In this document: one piece after another, positions 10,321-21,496 of the stretch
Layout: every line of letters starts with the position of its first letter
Position numbering within the stretch: the stretch's first letter is position 1
Origin: Shewanella benthica KT99
GTDB lineage: Bacteria > Pseudomonadota > Gammaproteobacteria > Enterobacterales > Shewanellaceae
Reading direction: 5' to 3'
Assembly (NCBI RefSeq): GCF_000172075.1
Contig: NZ_ABIC01000023.1
Location: forward strand, 1 to 64,000
Length of the DNA stretch: 64,000 bases
Made by a program: the position numbers and the translations under genes
Notes under the pieces: generated by a model
What the model saw: the letters and a program-made list of their open reading frames with translations, nothing else
The model's database searches: none
What the model was told of the DNA's origin: nothing

Positions 10321-13300
10321 ATGCCATTAACTAAAATTATAAAAATCATCTTTTTATGCCTATTCATCAGCACTTGCCTGACTCCCGTCGCTGCAAATGA
10401 TTTTGTTATGCGTGTCTTTGGAGAAGCTGAAGGCTTGGAAAACGGCACAATAAACGATATTAGCTTCGACTCCCATGGTTTCGTGTGGGTGGCCACTGAG
10501 CAAGGGATATTTCGATTAAGTAACTCTAAGATAAGGCGCATCGATAAAGAAGCGTTCGACCTCAGGCTTTCCGGTGAATATATCAATATGGTTAAGCCGC
10601 TGAGCGAACAGCATCTGCTGGTCAGTAATTATTCAGATACTTATCTGTACGATATGTTGCTGAATAAGTTCACTCGTTTCGGTAGCGAGTCACTTTTTCC
10701 TGGCTATAAGGGCGGTGGGATTATCGCTCAAGTGAAGCTGGCTGATCATTATATCTTGCTGAGCCTAGAGGGTGAATTACTCCAATATTCCTACGAAAAA
10801 ACCTCACTCGAACGGATCAATTTCCTCCCCACTAATGCAGATATACCTTGGAGGAATTTAGTCGCTTTAGATGATGGCCGCATCATAGTAGGCACCGCAT
10901 ATGAGTTACAGCTGAGAGATAGCCAAGGTTTGAGAATCGCTGTATTTCCCCTGGGGAGAGGAAAATGGCTTGATGAAGCAGTTATTTAAAGATTCTCAGG
11001 GGCGAATTTGGCTGAGCTCGAGTGAAGGAGTATATAGAGTCTATGCCACCAATATAGCCGAAGATAACGAGGGCGTTTTTTGGATCTCTGGCAGAATGGG
11101 ATTGATCCAATGGAAGCCGGGTGACACTGAATATTTTCTATATAAAGAGCAGCTTAAACAAGATGCAGACATGGATTATATCTATGATATTGAAATAGAT
11201 GATTCTGGATTTATTTGGGTCGGAGGCGCCGGAGAGGGGCTGGCCATAGTCACCAGCGAGCCAGACTTTTTGCTCGATACCTTTACCGCTGCGTCACCAT
11301 ACTCCATGAGTAATGAGATGATTTTGGGGATCTATGGAGAGGGGGGCGTGTGTGGTTTGGTACCGATAATGGCTTGTTATTGATAGATAAACTCGCTCAC
11401 ACATCTAGCTTGTTATTCCCTCAAGGTTTAGAGGTTAACGATAGTATTTATAGTGTTGAGAGTCTGGACGCCGCGCATCTTTTATTAGGGACTACCCATG
11501 GTCTGTTTGTGGTGAACAAAGCGACTTTTACAGCCCAAAGGTTCGCACACTGGACTCATGGCGACAACTCACTGGAACATAAGATAGTTTATGCCACTTA
11601 TAATGATCCCTTAATTCAAGGTCGCTGGTGGTTTATGACCTCCACAGGCTTATATTTCTGGGAGCCCGGTCTTTTCAATCCTCAACATATGCCGGTTTTC
11701 ATCGGCGGGCTCAACCCGAGAGTGGTAGATATTAGATCGGTGCTCAGGGACGAGTCTGGAAAGCTGTGGCTAGGTGGCAGCGAGTTGTTTGGCTATCTGG
11801 ATCATGCTGGTGGATTTCATTCAAAACTCGACAACTTGAGCGATGGCAGCGGTGAAATGGCAATCAACTACATCGAACGAGTCGACTCGGATACATTTTG
11901 GCTGGGAACATCACCAAAAGGTTTGATCGAATACTCACGCGATACGGGAGAGGCCAGGGAATTAAATAAACAGTGGAAAATTGATTGTACATACGTCTAT
12001 TTTATTCAGGATACAGCCGAACACAGGTTAATTGGCTGCCCCAAGTCGCTGCTGAGATATGCCAAATCGACAGGGGATATCATGGTCGTGGGTCATGACG
12101 ATGGCTTGTTGGGGGATGAACTCAATGATGGTGCATTCTTCTATGATCCTCGTGAGGGACTCTATGTCGGCACGCCAGATGGCGCTATGCTGCTCGATGT
12201 CGACCGTTTATCTAATCGAATTCAGCGCGACGGTGTGTTTCTGGAAGCGGTATCTGTTTACTATGATGATGGAGTTCAAACCGATCTTATCCCCCAAGAT
12301 GAAAAAATTATAAAACCCGGGGCAAGGATGATCAGCTTTCAGATAACCAGCCTGGATTATCTCGATGATACGCCCATGACTCTGCAGTATCGCCTCAGGC
12401 GAGAAGGAGAAATGACCCAAGCTAAATATTTACTTCTCGATGGTCAGTCTCAGCTCAACATAACTGGCCTGCAATCCGGACAGTATGCCTTAGATATCCT
12501 GAGTCAGCAGAATGGGATCTGGTCTGCCAAACCCTACAGGTTTAGCTTTTTCGTGAAGCAATATTGGTGGCAGATGACCTGGGTTAAGAGCCTGTTGCTA
12601 TTCACCCTATTGTGTATCTGTGTCGGAATTATCTTGTATCGCCAGAGGCAGGTTAAGGCATTTAAACGGATCAACACGGCCTTGGTCGAGAGCGAAGAGA
12701 GGCTCAGGCAGTCTCTGAAAGGCAGTAATTCTGAACTGTGGGAATGGCGGCAAGATTCTCAGATGTTTAGCCTGGAGAATCAGTGGGCAGAGAAAGAGGA
12801 TGACAGAGGCAATATAATACTCAGGTTAGAGGGTTTTCCCATTCATAGGGAAGACCGAGATCAGGTTCTCAATGCTTGGGAGAGTATGCTTAAAGGTTCG
12901 AGCGACCGTTTCGATGTCGAATATCGCCATCGCCGCGAGGATAAGAGCTGGGGATGGACCAGAGTCAGCGGGCGACCGGTCGAGGTGAATGCAGAGTCGG
13001 GTCGTATATTAAGGGTTGCGGGTATTTATTCAGATATCACCCTACAGCGTCAGCTCGAAGACGATGTAAAACTGCTGGCCCAGGCATTCGGTAACACCTC
13101 CGAAGGCGTGTTGATTATGGATGCGGCGGAGCGAATTAAGGTGTCTAATAAAGCGGCTCAAACCATAGTGGGAGCATCGGATAAGCAGCTAAATGGTAAG
13201 TTTTTCTCTGAGCTAATCTTAGTTAAAGAAGGTCGAGCGGATGAAATTGTTCACCTATTGCAGCAGGGGGTTAGCTGGACAGGCGAGAGAGAGTTCCTCC

Positions 13301-14694
13301 GTGAACAAGGCGGCCCATGCCCGGTTTGGCTTAACGTCTCTGCCATGTTGGGAAGTAAGGGCAATATTACCCACTATGTTGCCGTATTTTCCGACATTAC
13401 CGAGCGTAAACGTACCGAAGCCGATCTCAGGCGCCTGGCTAATTATGATGTGCTCACGGGTCTGCCAAACCGCTCTCTATTTTCTACTCGGTTAGCTCAG
13501 TCGATACATAGTGCCGAGCACAGTGGTGAAAAACTCGCATTGATATTTCTCGACCTGGATAGATTTAAACACGTCAATGACTCATATGGTCATAGCATGG
13601 GCGATGCCTTGTTGGTCGAGGCCGCCAATCGTCTACAGTCTTGTATCACAGAAGAGCATACCTTATGCCGTTTTGGTGGCGATGAATTCGTGATCTTATT
13701 AAGAGATGCCTCAAATTTAGATACGATAAATCATATCTGTGCTCAATTGCTCGAGCAGATAAAGACACCATTCGAACTCTATGGTCGTGAGTTTTTTATC
13801 TCTACCAGCATAGGCGTGAGCTTATGGCCCGATGATGCCAGGCAAGCTGAGGTGTTGATCAAAAATGCCGATCAGGCCATGTATCATGCGAAAGAGGAAG
13901 GTCGTGGTAACTTTCAGTACTTCTCTTCCGAACGTAATTTAGAGGCCTTGTACCATCTTAGATTAGAAGCCGAGCTGCGTAAGGCAATAGAGAGAGATGA
14001 GTTTGAGCTTCATTACCAGCCTCAGGTCGATATTCTCAAGGGGGATAAGCTGATCGGCATGGAGGCGCTATTGAGATGGCGTCACCATGAAGATGGCCTA
14101 GTCCGTACCGATATCTTTATCAAGGTGGCAGAGTCTTGTGGCTTGATTGTCGATATCGATCGTTGGGTGTTACGTCAGGCCTGCCTACAAGGTGTTATCT
14201 GGTCCCAGTCCTATGATGAGATTTTTAAATTGTCGGTGAACATCTCGGCAGTCCATTTTCGCCAAGCTGATTTTATTGAAGGTGTTAAAAAAATCTTAGC
14301 AGAAACCGGGCTAGATCCACACTTGCTGGGTTTCGAAATTACCGAAGGCGTGTTGATGAAAGAGTTGGATACTGCTAAGGAGCATCTACGAGAACTCAGG
14401 GTGCTTGGGATAGAGGTGGCTATCGATGATTTTGGTACCGGTTATTCCTCATTAGCCTATTTACGCCATTTCGATGTGGATACCTTAAAAATTGATCGCT
14501 CATTCCTTGTCGATATCGCCACCAATGAAGCCGACCAAGCCATAGCCAGTAGTATCATTGAGCTTGCTCGGAACCTAAAGTTAAACGTCGTTGCCGAAGG
14601 TGTGGAGACCAAGGAGCAGCTGGAGCAGATCTTTAGCCGTGGTTGTTATGTGATCCAAGGATATTATTTCTCCAAGCCCTTAATTTTCAGGTAA
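10321..14694 (+). pseudogene. Periplasmic-propeller / PAS / GGDEF-EAL signalling protein, two frameshifts
   Basis: After correction this is one 1457-residue c-di-GMP signalling protein. It has a signal peptide (MPLTKIIKIIFLCLFISTCL...), a periplasmic two-component-regulator propeller (repeats such as DSQGRIWLSSSEGVYR and RVWFGTDNGLLLID), a Y_Y_Y domain, one membrane segment (SLLLFTLLCICVGIILY), two PAS regions, GGDEF (RFGGDEFVILL intact) and EAL (MEALLRWR, DDFGTGYSS intact). The reading frame breaks twice: an extra G in the G4 at 10953-10956, which restores EENGLMKQLFKDSQ, and a missing G in the G6 at 11341-11346, which restores GEGGRVWFGT. The total length is a multiple of three, so the two errors compensate. 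The cytoplasmic half (11350-14694) is open, but alone it would lack the signal peptide. It is either a pseudogene or a sequencing artefact. Confidence 0.8.
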
Positions 14695-14779
14695 TTTTTT
14701 GCTCATATTTCACTCGGCTTTGCTAGGCTTTTGTTAGAATAACTGCGCCAAGTGTAACCAATAATTAAAGAAATTAAAT

Positions 14780-17002
14780 ATGATACGTTTACTCAGCTTA
14801 TTTCTCATGCTCTCTGTCAGTTTTTCGGTCTTCGCCGACGAGGTGCGTCCTAAAATTGGCCTGGTTCTGAGTGGCGGCGGGGCTAAAGGTGCCGCTCATA
14901 TTGGTGTCCTTAAAATATTGGAAGAGAATCATATTCCTGTCGATTATATTGCAGGAACCAGTATAGGCGCCTATGTCGCCGGCATGTACGCTCTTGGTTA
15001 CAGCGCCACAGAAATTGAGAAGATCATGCTCAATGAGACCTGGTCAGACGGCTATTCAGACACTATTCCAAGGCAGTCCTTGAGTTATCGTGATAAGCAG
15101 CAGAGAGACAGGTTCAACCTTCCGCTCAATATGGGCTATAGCGATGATGAAGTTAAAGTGCCTAATGGCCTGCTACGAGGGCAGACCATGTCTCAGTTGT
15201 TGCAACGCTCAACTGGCTTAGTCAATCAATTTGGCCATTTCGATGAGCTTGCCATCCCCTATCGCGCCGTGGCGACAGATCTGGCAACAAGCAAGGCTGT
15301 GGTTATTGCAAATGGCAGCATAGTTAAGGCGATGCAGGCATCGGCGACGGTACCCGGTGCCCTTCAGCCCGTGGAGTATGAGGGGAAGCTGCTAATCGAT
15401 GGCGGTATCGGCAATAATATGCCCGTTGACGTCGTCAAAGCCATGGGTGCAGACATCATCATAGCCGTGGATATTGGTTCATCCTTGGTGAAGAAAGAGG
15501 AGTTAACCAGTACTATTGCCGTGCTCAATCAGCTCTCAACCATGCTGACTAATGCCAGTACAGAGCGGCAGAAGTTACTATTAACGCAAGACGATATTCT
15601 TATTCGTCCCGATGTGGGAGAGATGAGTACCACAGATTTCACCATCATGCCTGAGGCTTTCTCATTGGGTCAACAGGCGGCGCTTGAGCACTTGATCAGT
15701 CTACGAGGTCTCAGTATCAGCGACGAATCCTATCGAGCCTATGTCGCCAAAAAGAAACAATTGAGCCGTCAATGGCTCGATGATATCGATCATCCCATCG
15801 TTAATATTGTGTTCAACAATGAGTCGAAAGTCAGTGAATCTCTACTGAGAGAGACCTTAGGTATTGAGGAGGGGGAGGTCGTCACTCAAGAGAGGCTGGC
15901 AGAGGGAGTCGCCGCTATTTACTCGCTGGATAAATTTGAGCGCGTCAATGCAGAGTTTATCGACACCGACCAAGGCAGAATATTAACCCTCAATACCCGT
16001 GCAAAATCTTGGGGACCTAACTATTTTCAGCTGGGCTTTAGCTGGGAAGATGACTTCTCCTTAGACTCTGCCGTTTCATTCGATCTGGCTTATACCTTGA
16101 CCGATTTGACCGATACTGGCGGCGAATGGCGCAATGAGCTCAAGTTAGGCTATGAAAAATTGATCTCTACCGAGTTTTATCAGCCTTTAGATTATGACCA
16201 GGCCTTCTATAGCAGAGCTAAACTGAGCTACGAGATTAAAGATTGGGAGTTCTTCGATGCCAACTCCAGAAGACTTGAGCTTAAGCAGAAGCAGTACCGC
16301 GCCGATGTCGGAATTGGCTATAACTATGTTAAGGAGGGCATGATTGAACTCGGTGTCATCGGCGAGACAGGATATTTGGATAATGGATTTTTTATCGAGG
16401 ATTTAGCATACCATTCATATGGTGGATATTTCAAGTTTGGCTATGACGATCTCAATAGCATCAACTTTCCTACATCTGGAAATCGATTGACCTTAGATGT
16501 TTACTATCGCAGAGAAGACAATCCAAGTGTCTTCTTCGAAGAGTTAGCTGAGCAAAAGGAGAATTCACTGCAAATTGAACTGGATTGGCGCGGCGCCTTG
16601 AGTATGGGTAATCACGCGTTTGTCGGCATAGCATCACTGGCAACCGTCAGTAAAGATGAAGGGTTTAGCGTACATGTGTCTGAACTGGGTGGATTCTTGA
16701 ATCTCTCCGGTTACCATAAAAATGCCTTGGTTGGACCGCATAAGATTTTCGGTGCATTCGTGTATCAATATGATTTAGGAAGGGATGTGTTGGGCATGAC
16801 TGATTACCCTCTCTATTTGGGAGCGAGTATCGAGGCGGGTAATGTCTGGCAGTTAAGAGATCAAGTGGATCTGGATGACCTCATCTATTCCGGCAGCCTG
16901 TATTTTGGCACCGATACCAGCATGGGGCCCGCGGCAATAGGTTTCGGTTGGGCGGATGATGGAGAGAAGGCCCTATTCCTGTTCTTAGGCAAGAATTGGT
17001 AA
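14780..17002 (+). CDS. Patatin-like phospholipase with C-terminal outer-membrane barrel
   Basis: The 740-residue protein has a signal peptide (MIRLLSLFLMLSVSFSVFA) and a patatin lipase domain at about residues 25-215: the oxyanion loop GGGAKG, nucleophile Ser61 in GTSIG and Asp207 in DGGIGNNMP, the usual Ser-Asp dyad. A POTRA-like linker follows (VNIVFNNESKVSESLLRETL) and then a BamA/Omp85-type beta-barrel ending in FLGKNW. This is the layout of PlpD-type type Vd autotransporter lipases. Function by family: a lipolytic domain placed at or through the outer membrane; the lipid substrate is unknown. It stands alone between the GGDEF gene and the M13 peptidase and looks intact. Confidence 0.87.
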   Translation: MIRLLSLFLMLSVSFSVFADEVRPKIGLVLSGGGAKGAAHIGVLKILEENHIPVDYIAGTSIGAYVAGMYALGYSATEIEKIMLNETWSDGYSDTIPRQSLSYRDKQQRDRFNLPLNMGYSDDEVKVPNGLLRGQTMSQLLQRSTGLVNQFGHFDELAIPYRAVATDLATSKAVVIANGSIVKAMQASATVPGALQPVEYEGKLLIDGGIGNNMPVDVVKAMGADIIIAVDIGSSLVKKEELTSTIAVLNQLSTMLTNASTERQKLLLTQDDILIRPDVGEMSTTDFTIMPEAFSLGQQAALEHLISLRGLSISDESYRAYVAKKKQLSRQWLDDIDHPIVNIVFNNESKVSESLLRETLGIEEGEVVTQERLAEGVAAIYSLDKFERVNAEFIDTDQGRILTLNTRAKSWGPNYFQLGFSWEDDFSLDSAVSFDLAYTLTDLTDTGGEWRNELKLGYEKLISTEFYQPLDYDQAFYSRAKLSYEIKDWEFFDANSRRLELKQKQYRADVGIGYNYVKEGMIELGVIGETGYLDNGFFIEDLAYHSYGGYFKFGYDDLNSINFPTSGNRLTLDVYYRREDNPSVFFEELAEQKENSLQIELDWRGALSMGNHAFVGIASLATVSKDEGFSVHVSELGGFLNLSGYHKNALVGPHKIFGAFVYQYDLGRDVLGMTDYPLYLGASIEAGNVWQLRDQVDLDDLIYSGSLYFGTDTSMGPAAIGFGWADDGEKALFLFLGKNW

Positions 17003-17148
17003 CTTGCGCCTCGTTATGTAGATTAATAACAGGTTACAAATAATGGCTACTGTGTTAAATCCTACGATGCTAGTCTGGCACGGGATAAGTTATAGCAGGC
17101 TTGAAGATAGCAGGCCGCTATTATCAAAAGCATAAACCGGGGATAAAA

Positions 17149-19203
17149 ATGAATAGAGTAAGTAAATTGGCACTAGGCATAGCGTTAAGCTTAAGTTTGG
17201 CAGCATGTAGCAGTAACGAACCTGCGACACCTGTAGTACAGCAAGCCGCCAAGGTGTCTGGTGTTGAGAAGGCAAACTTCGATAACTCAGTTCGCCATCA
17301 AGACGACTTCTACTATAGTGTTAATGGACATTGGCTTGCCAACACGCCTATCCCTGCGGATAAGTCTAACTATGGTGCCTTCTCTGTGCTCTATGAACGG
17401 AGCCAGTATGCGCTGAAAAAAATCATCGATGATGCGGTGGCTAAACCCAATAAAGCCGAGGGCTCCAGTGAGCAGAAAGTCGGTGATTTTTATGCCAGTT
17501 ACATGAATACCGATGTCATCGAAAAACTTGGCATCAGCCCTTTAAGCGATCAACTTGGGGATATCGCGCTGGCAAAAGATCATGACGATATCGCTAGTCT
17601 TATGGGAAGATTGCTGGTCAGTGGTGTGCAGATCCCTTTCGGTTTCTACGTTAATAATGATGCTAAGAATTCGACTCAATATGCGGTTTATCTGTATCAG
17701 TCAGGCCTCAGCCTGCCGGATCGTGATTATTACCTTAAAGATGATGATAAGTTTGTTGCCAATCGAGCCGCCTTGAATGCCTATGTTGCAGATATCATGA
17801 TCCAGGCCGGCAGTAAAGATGCTGAGCGAGTCGCGGACAGTGTCGCTAAGATTGAGAAGCATATTGCCCAGAGTCAGTGGAGTCGTGTCGAGTCCCGTGA
17901 TGCCAATAAAAGCTATAACAAGATGGATAGGGCCGAGCTACAGTCTAAGGTGACTAACTTCGACTTCGTCCAGTTCGCCGCCAGTGCTAATCTCGATAAG
18001 GTTACCGAGGTGATCGTGCGTCAACCTTCCTATTTCGAGAAGTTCGGTGCCGAGTTCACTCATTTCTCCGTGATCCAGTGGCAAGACTATCTGGCTTTTC
18101 ATCTGGTAGACAGCTATGCCGAATTACTGAGTCAAAACTTCGTCGATCTTTACTTCGATTTTCACAGTAAAACCTTGATGGGTATCGAAGAACAGAAGCC
18201 GCGTTGGAAGCGGGCTGTGGATGCGTCGGATCAGGTGATCGGTGAGCTTGTAGGTAAAGAATACGTTAAGCAGCACTTTAAACCTGAAGCGAAACAGAGA
18301 ATGGAAGGCTTGATCCAAGACTTGATTAAAGGCTTCGAGGTCAGCATTGACGAACTCGAATGGATGTCCCCCGAGACTAAGGTCGCGGCGCAAGAGAAAC
18401 TCGCTAAGTTCACCTATAAGATAGGTTATCCGGATAAGTGGAAAGACTACACAGATCTCAAGATTAAAGCGGATCAGCTGGTGGGTAACTATCAAGGTTA
18501 TGCCGAGTTCGAGTATAAGACCATGCTCGACAAACTGGGTAAGCCGATCGATCGCACCGAGTGGCACATGACACCGCAGACGGTAAATGCTTACTATAAT
18601 CCTGTGATGAATGAAATCGTGTTCCCAGCCGCTATCCTACAGCCTCCTTTTTTCAATATGGATGCCGATGACGCGGTCAATTTTGGTGGCATAGGCGCGG
18701 TTATTGGTCATGAGATCAGCCATGGTTTCGATGATCAAGGTGCTAAGTATGATGGAGATGGCAATCTGAGAGACTGGTGGACCGATGCCGATCGCGCCGA
18801 ATTCCAGCAGCGTGCGGCCCAACTTTCGGCCCAATATGCGGCTTATGAGGCCCTACCGGGGAAATATGTTAACGGTGACTTGACTCTGGGTGAGAATATT
18901 GGCGATCTGGGTGGTTTGACCGTTGCGGCTCGTGCTTATCATCTGAGCCTAGATGGTAAAAAATCACCGGTTATCGATGGCTTAACCGGCGAGCAGCGCT
19001 TATTTATCGGTTGGTCTCAGGTGTGGCGTCGTAACTATCGTGACGAGGAGTTGGGTCGTCGCCTGATGACAGATTCTCACTCACCGAGTCACTTCCGTGC
19101 CATGGGCACACCGCGTAACATACCGGCATTTTATCAGGCCTTCGATGTGAAAGAGGGTGATAAGATGTTCTTAGCCCCGGAAGAACGCGTCAAGATCTGG
19201 TAA
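17149..19203 (+). CDS. pepO: M13-family zinc metallopeptidase, lipoprotein (PepO-like)
   Basis: A 684-residue neprilysin-family endopeptidase that should cleave short peptides in the periplasm. The N-terminus is a lipoprotein signal with lipobox LAAC. Active-site features are the substrate-binding NAYYNP, HEISH near residue 520 (two zinc histidines plus catalytic Glu) and GENIGDLGG near residue 582 (third zinc ligand). The C-terminal RNIPAFYQAFDVKEGDKM block is typical of M13. I chose the ATG at 17149, preceded by GGGGAT, because it gives a proper lipoprotein signal; the 16-codon upstream extension does not. It is followed by an IS remnant. Confidence 0.92.
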   Translation: MNRVSKLALGIALSLSLAACSSNEPATPVVQQAAKVSGVEKANFDNSVRHQDDFYYSVNGHWLANTPIPADKSNYGAFSVLYERSQYALKKIIDDAVAKPNKAEGSSEQKVGDFYASYMNTDVIEKLGISPLSDQLGDIALAKDHDDIASLMGRLLVSGVQIPFGFYVNNDAKNSTQYAVYLYQSGLSLPDRDYYLKDDDKFVANRAALNAYVADIMIQAGSKDAERVADSVAKIEKHIAQSQWSRVESRDANKSYNKMDRAELQSKVTNFDFVQFAASANLDKVTEVIVRQPSYFEKFGAEFTHFSVIQWQDYLAFHLVDSYAELLSQNFVDLYFDFHSKTLMGIEEQKPRWKRAVDASDQVIGELVGKEYVKQHFKPEAKQRMEGLIQDLIKGFEVSIDELEWMSPETKVAAQEKLAKFTYKIGYPDKWKDYTDLKIKADQLVGNYQGYAEFEYKTMLDKLGKPIDRTEWHMTPQTVNAYYNPVMNEIVFPAAILQPPFFNMDADDAVNFGGIGAVIGHEISHGFDDQGAKYDGDGNLRDWWTDADRAEFQQRAAQLSAQYAAYEALPGKYVNGDLTLGENIGDLGGLTVAARAYHLSLDGKKSPVIDGLTGEQRLFIGWSQVWRRNYRDEELGRRLMTDSHSPSHFRAMGTPRNIPAFYQAFDVKEGDKMFLAPEERVKIW

Positions 19204-19320
19204 TAGATCTGCTAGGTATCTCTATCGATACTTACTCGGAACGGTATAAGCCTACTAAATATGTGCTCTATCGGCGAGAGTTCAAAACATCTTAGACAAA
19301 GTCTATATATTGCTCCTCGG

Positions 19321-20199
19321 TAACGGCTCCTGAGTCACGGCAAGATCATTATAAATTGAACTTTATGCTCAAGTAGCGATCAGATCACCAAATACTCTTT
19401 TTTGGTGATGTTAATGACTGCTACTTTTTTAAAACATTTTGATTCGATTGCGGATCCCCGTATTGAGCGTTGTAAAAAACATAACTTATTAGATATTATT
19501 TCACTCGCTATAAGTGCGGTTATGTCAGGCTCTGAAGGATGGGAAGACATTGAAAACTTTGGACATCTAAAGCTTGATTGGCTTCGTCAGTATCGTCCTT
19601 TTAAAGCAGCTATTCCTCGGCATGACACTATTGCCCGTGTTATCTGCCGATTAAAAGCGGATGAAAAAGAGATAGCAAAGCTAATCGTTAAGCAAAAGGC
19701 TGATTATATTCTAGCGCTTAAAGGTCATCATTCTGGTCTACAGGGTGAATTAGAAGCTTGGTGGCACAAGTGCTGGTTAATAAAAGTTGGTTAAATAATA
19801 AATATCAGTGGGTTGGCTTAAAAAGCATTATCAAAGTGACATCAGACGTACATGAAAAAACGACAGGTAAAGAGACCACTGAAACACGTTGGTACATTAG
19901 CTCATTAGATTTAAATGCAGAGCAGGCGTTATCTTCTGTGCGAAATCACTGGCAAGTAGAAAGTATGCATTGGGTGTTAGAGATGACATTCAGAGAAGAT
20001 GAATCACGGATCCGTAAAGGCCGAGGTCCGCTTGCTTTTAATGTGATGAGAAAAATAGCAATGACTGTGTTCAAGCAAGAGCAGACAAAACGCGCGAGTA
20101 TAGTGGCTAAAAAGAAGATGGCAGGGTTGGACGACGAGTATCGCTCAACCCTGTTAGAGTCAGGGATTAAAATGCGCTAGCCGTGGCTCCTGAGTTACG
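19321..20199 (+). mobile_element. Remnant of an ISAs1-family insertion sequence
   Basis: Both ends carry the same near-palindromic motif, GGCTCCTGAGTCACG (19325-19339) and GGCTCCTGAGTTACG (20185-20199), flanking a broken transposase gene. I infer the boundaries from these repeats; no target duplication was identified. It sits immediately past the last gene of the TonB uptake cluster. Confidence 0.65.
19408..20180 (+). pseudogene. ISAs1-family transposase, internally deleted
   Basis: The N-terminal part (HFDSIADPRIERCKKHNLLD, SGSEGWEDIENFG, PRHDTIARV) and the C-terminal part (ETRWYISSL, HWVLEMTFREDESRIRKG) are typical of ISAs1 DDE transposases with the H-repeat-associated N-terminal domain. 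The middle is missing: the frame jumps from ICRLKADEK straight to IAKLIVKQKADYILALKG, removing the segment that normally holds the first catalytic Asp residues. There is a further break around 19760-19794. The protein cannot be an active transposase. Confidence 0.85.
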
Positions 20200-20275
20200 C
20201 TAGCGACTATATCCATATTATATAGACTTTCACCACATATATGTGGCTTGCGTTTACTAGCGCCATAAGCTGGCA

Positions 20276-21490
20276 TCACCTGAGTTTATCTTCTAGCACA
20301 CCAAATGCGTCTAAACGTTGCCCAAAAGCATGGGCAATCGTTTCGAAACCAGGGGTTTGTTCCAGCCTGCGATAAACGGCCTCAGCCTCCGGCCACTGTT
20401 GAGCCAACCAGTAATTCTGCCCGATTAACAATAATGCTTGCCCCTGCTGCTGATTTCGTCTCTGTCGTGCTAGCTTGATCTCTGCTGCCGAGCCTATAGG
20501 AAGTCCTTGTAGCCCAACCTTCAGCCATGTCTTTCGGGCATTATAATTTTGCTTTAACGCCGCAAATAACTGACCTTTAAGCAGATAATAATCATCGAAC
20601 ACACCAAGACCTTCCGGCTGTTCGTCTAAGGTAAATTGCTGCATGAAATTTAATGCTTTTTGGTATTGGCCTGATAGCCCAGCATATTGCGCACAGGCTA
20701 AATCTTGCTGGGTAAACACGAGTGTCACGGGTTGCAAGGTACATAGAGATGCAAAATTATAGGCCTTTAAGTTACCCAGCAGACTGGTATTAACCTTAGC
20801 TAGATGGGTGCTTAATTGGTTGGCAATATCCGTAGCAACAGCCGCAGACATGGTGTTATTCAAGCCCATTTCGCTGTGTGCTAACACCTGCCAAGCCGTT
20901 AGATTATCAGGGGTTAAAGTCAGCCACTGGCGCGCACTATGTTTTGCATTTTGCCACTGCTCTAATGCTAACTGGCTGTAGCTGATAAGGGGCCACCAGT
21001 GCGGCCTTACTCGTGCGACTAAGAGCACATCTAACGCGGCTTGGTATTGCGATAGCTGATAATAGGCATACCCTTGCATATAGTGGGCTTGTGACTGAAA
21101 TGAGCGATCATTATCTGATAAATCCAATGGCTCTAGAGTGTTAATTGCCGCTTGATAATGTTCGGCTTGTAACTGTGCATTAGCCAAGTTAATCGCCAGA
21201 TTAGTATCTTGCGGATACAGTTTATACCCCCGCGCCCAACAGCTTAACGCCTCCGACTGTGAACCTGTATCAATTAAAGTGCGGCAGCCATATTGAAATA
21301 CCAGAGGATGTGGCATTTGATGCTCAAGTAGTGGCGAAAGGACCTCCAGCGCAGCATCAAGGTGATTGTTCTCGAGTAATAGCCTGGCTTTATTAAGTTG
21401 CCCAGATTCGAATCGGCTTAAATCTTGGCCGTAACTAGAGGGGCTAGTAAGAAACAGTGCCAGCAAGATTGATAAGATCAACTTATTCAT
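20276..21490 (-). CDS. TPR-repeat periplasmic protein of the TonB cluster
   Basis: A 404-residue protein with a signal peptide (MNKLILSILLALFLTSPSSYG) and tetratricopeptide-type helices throughout (for example YYQLSQYQAALDVLLVARVR and NYWLAQQWPEAEAVYRRLEQ). It is the last gene of the run and begins six bases after tonB. TPR proteins occupy this position in many TonB2-type operons with a TtpC-like protein and DUF3450, where a scaffold role at the cell envelope is assumed but not defined. No enzymatic motif is seen. Confidence 0.8.
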   Translation of the reverse strand: MNKLILSILLALFLTSPSSYGQDLSRFESGQLNKARLLLENNHLDAALEVLSPLLEHQMPHPLVFQYGCRTLIDTGSQSEALSCWARGYKLYPQDTNLAINLANAQLQAEHYQAAINTLEPLDLSDNDRSFQSQAHYMQGYAYYQLSQYQAALDVLLVARVRPHWWPLISYSQLALEQWQNAKHSARQWLTLTPDNLTAWQVLAHSEMGLNNTMSAAVATDIANQLSTHLAKVNTSLLGNLKAYNFASLCTLQPVTLVFTQQDLACAQYAGLSGQYQKALNFMQQFTLDEQPEGLGVFDDYYLLKGQLFAALKQNYNARKTWLKVGLQGLPIGSAAEIKLARQRRNQQQGQALLLIGQNYWLAQQWPEAEAVYRRLEQTPGFETIAHAFGQRLDAFGVLEDKLR

Positions 21491-21496
21491 AGGGGA

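Noticed and set aside
10200..10586. 128-residue minus-strand ORF opposite the start of the GGDEF/EAL gene
   Set aside because: No family similarity recognised, and it overlaps the signal-peptide region of a well-supported gene.
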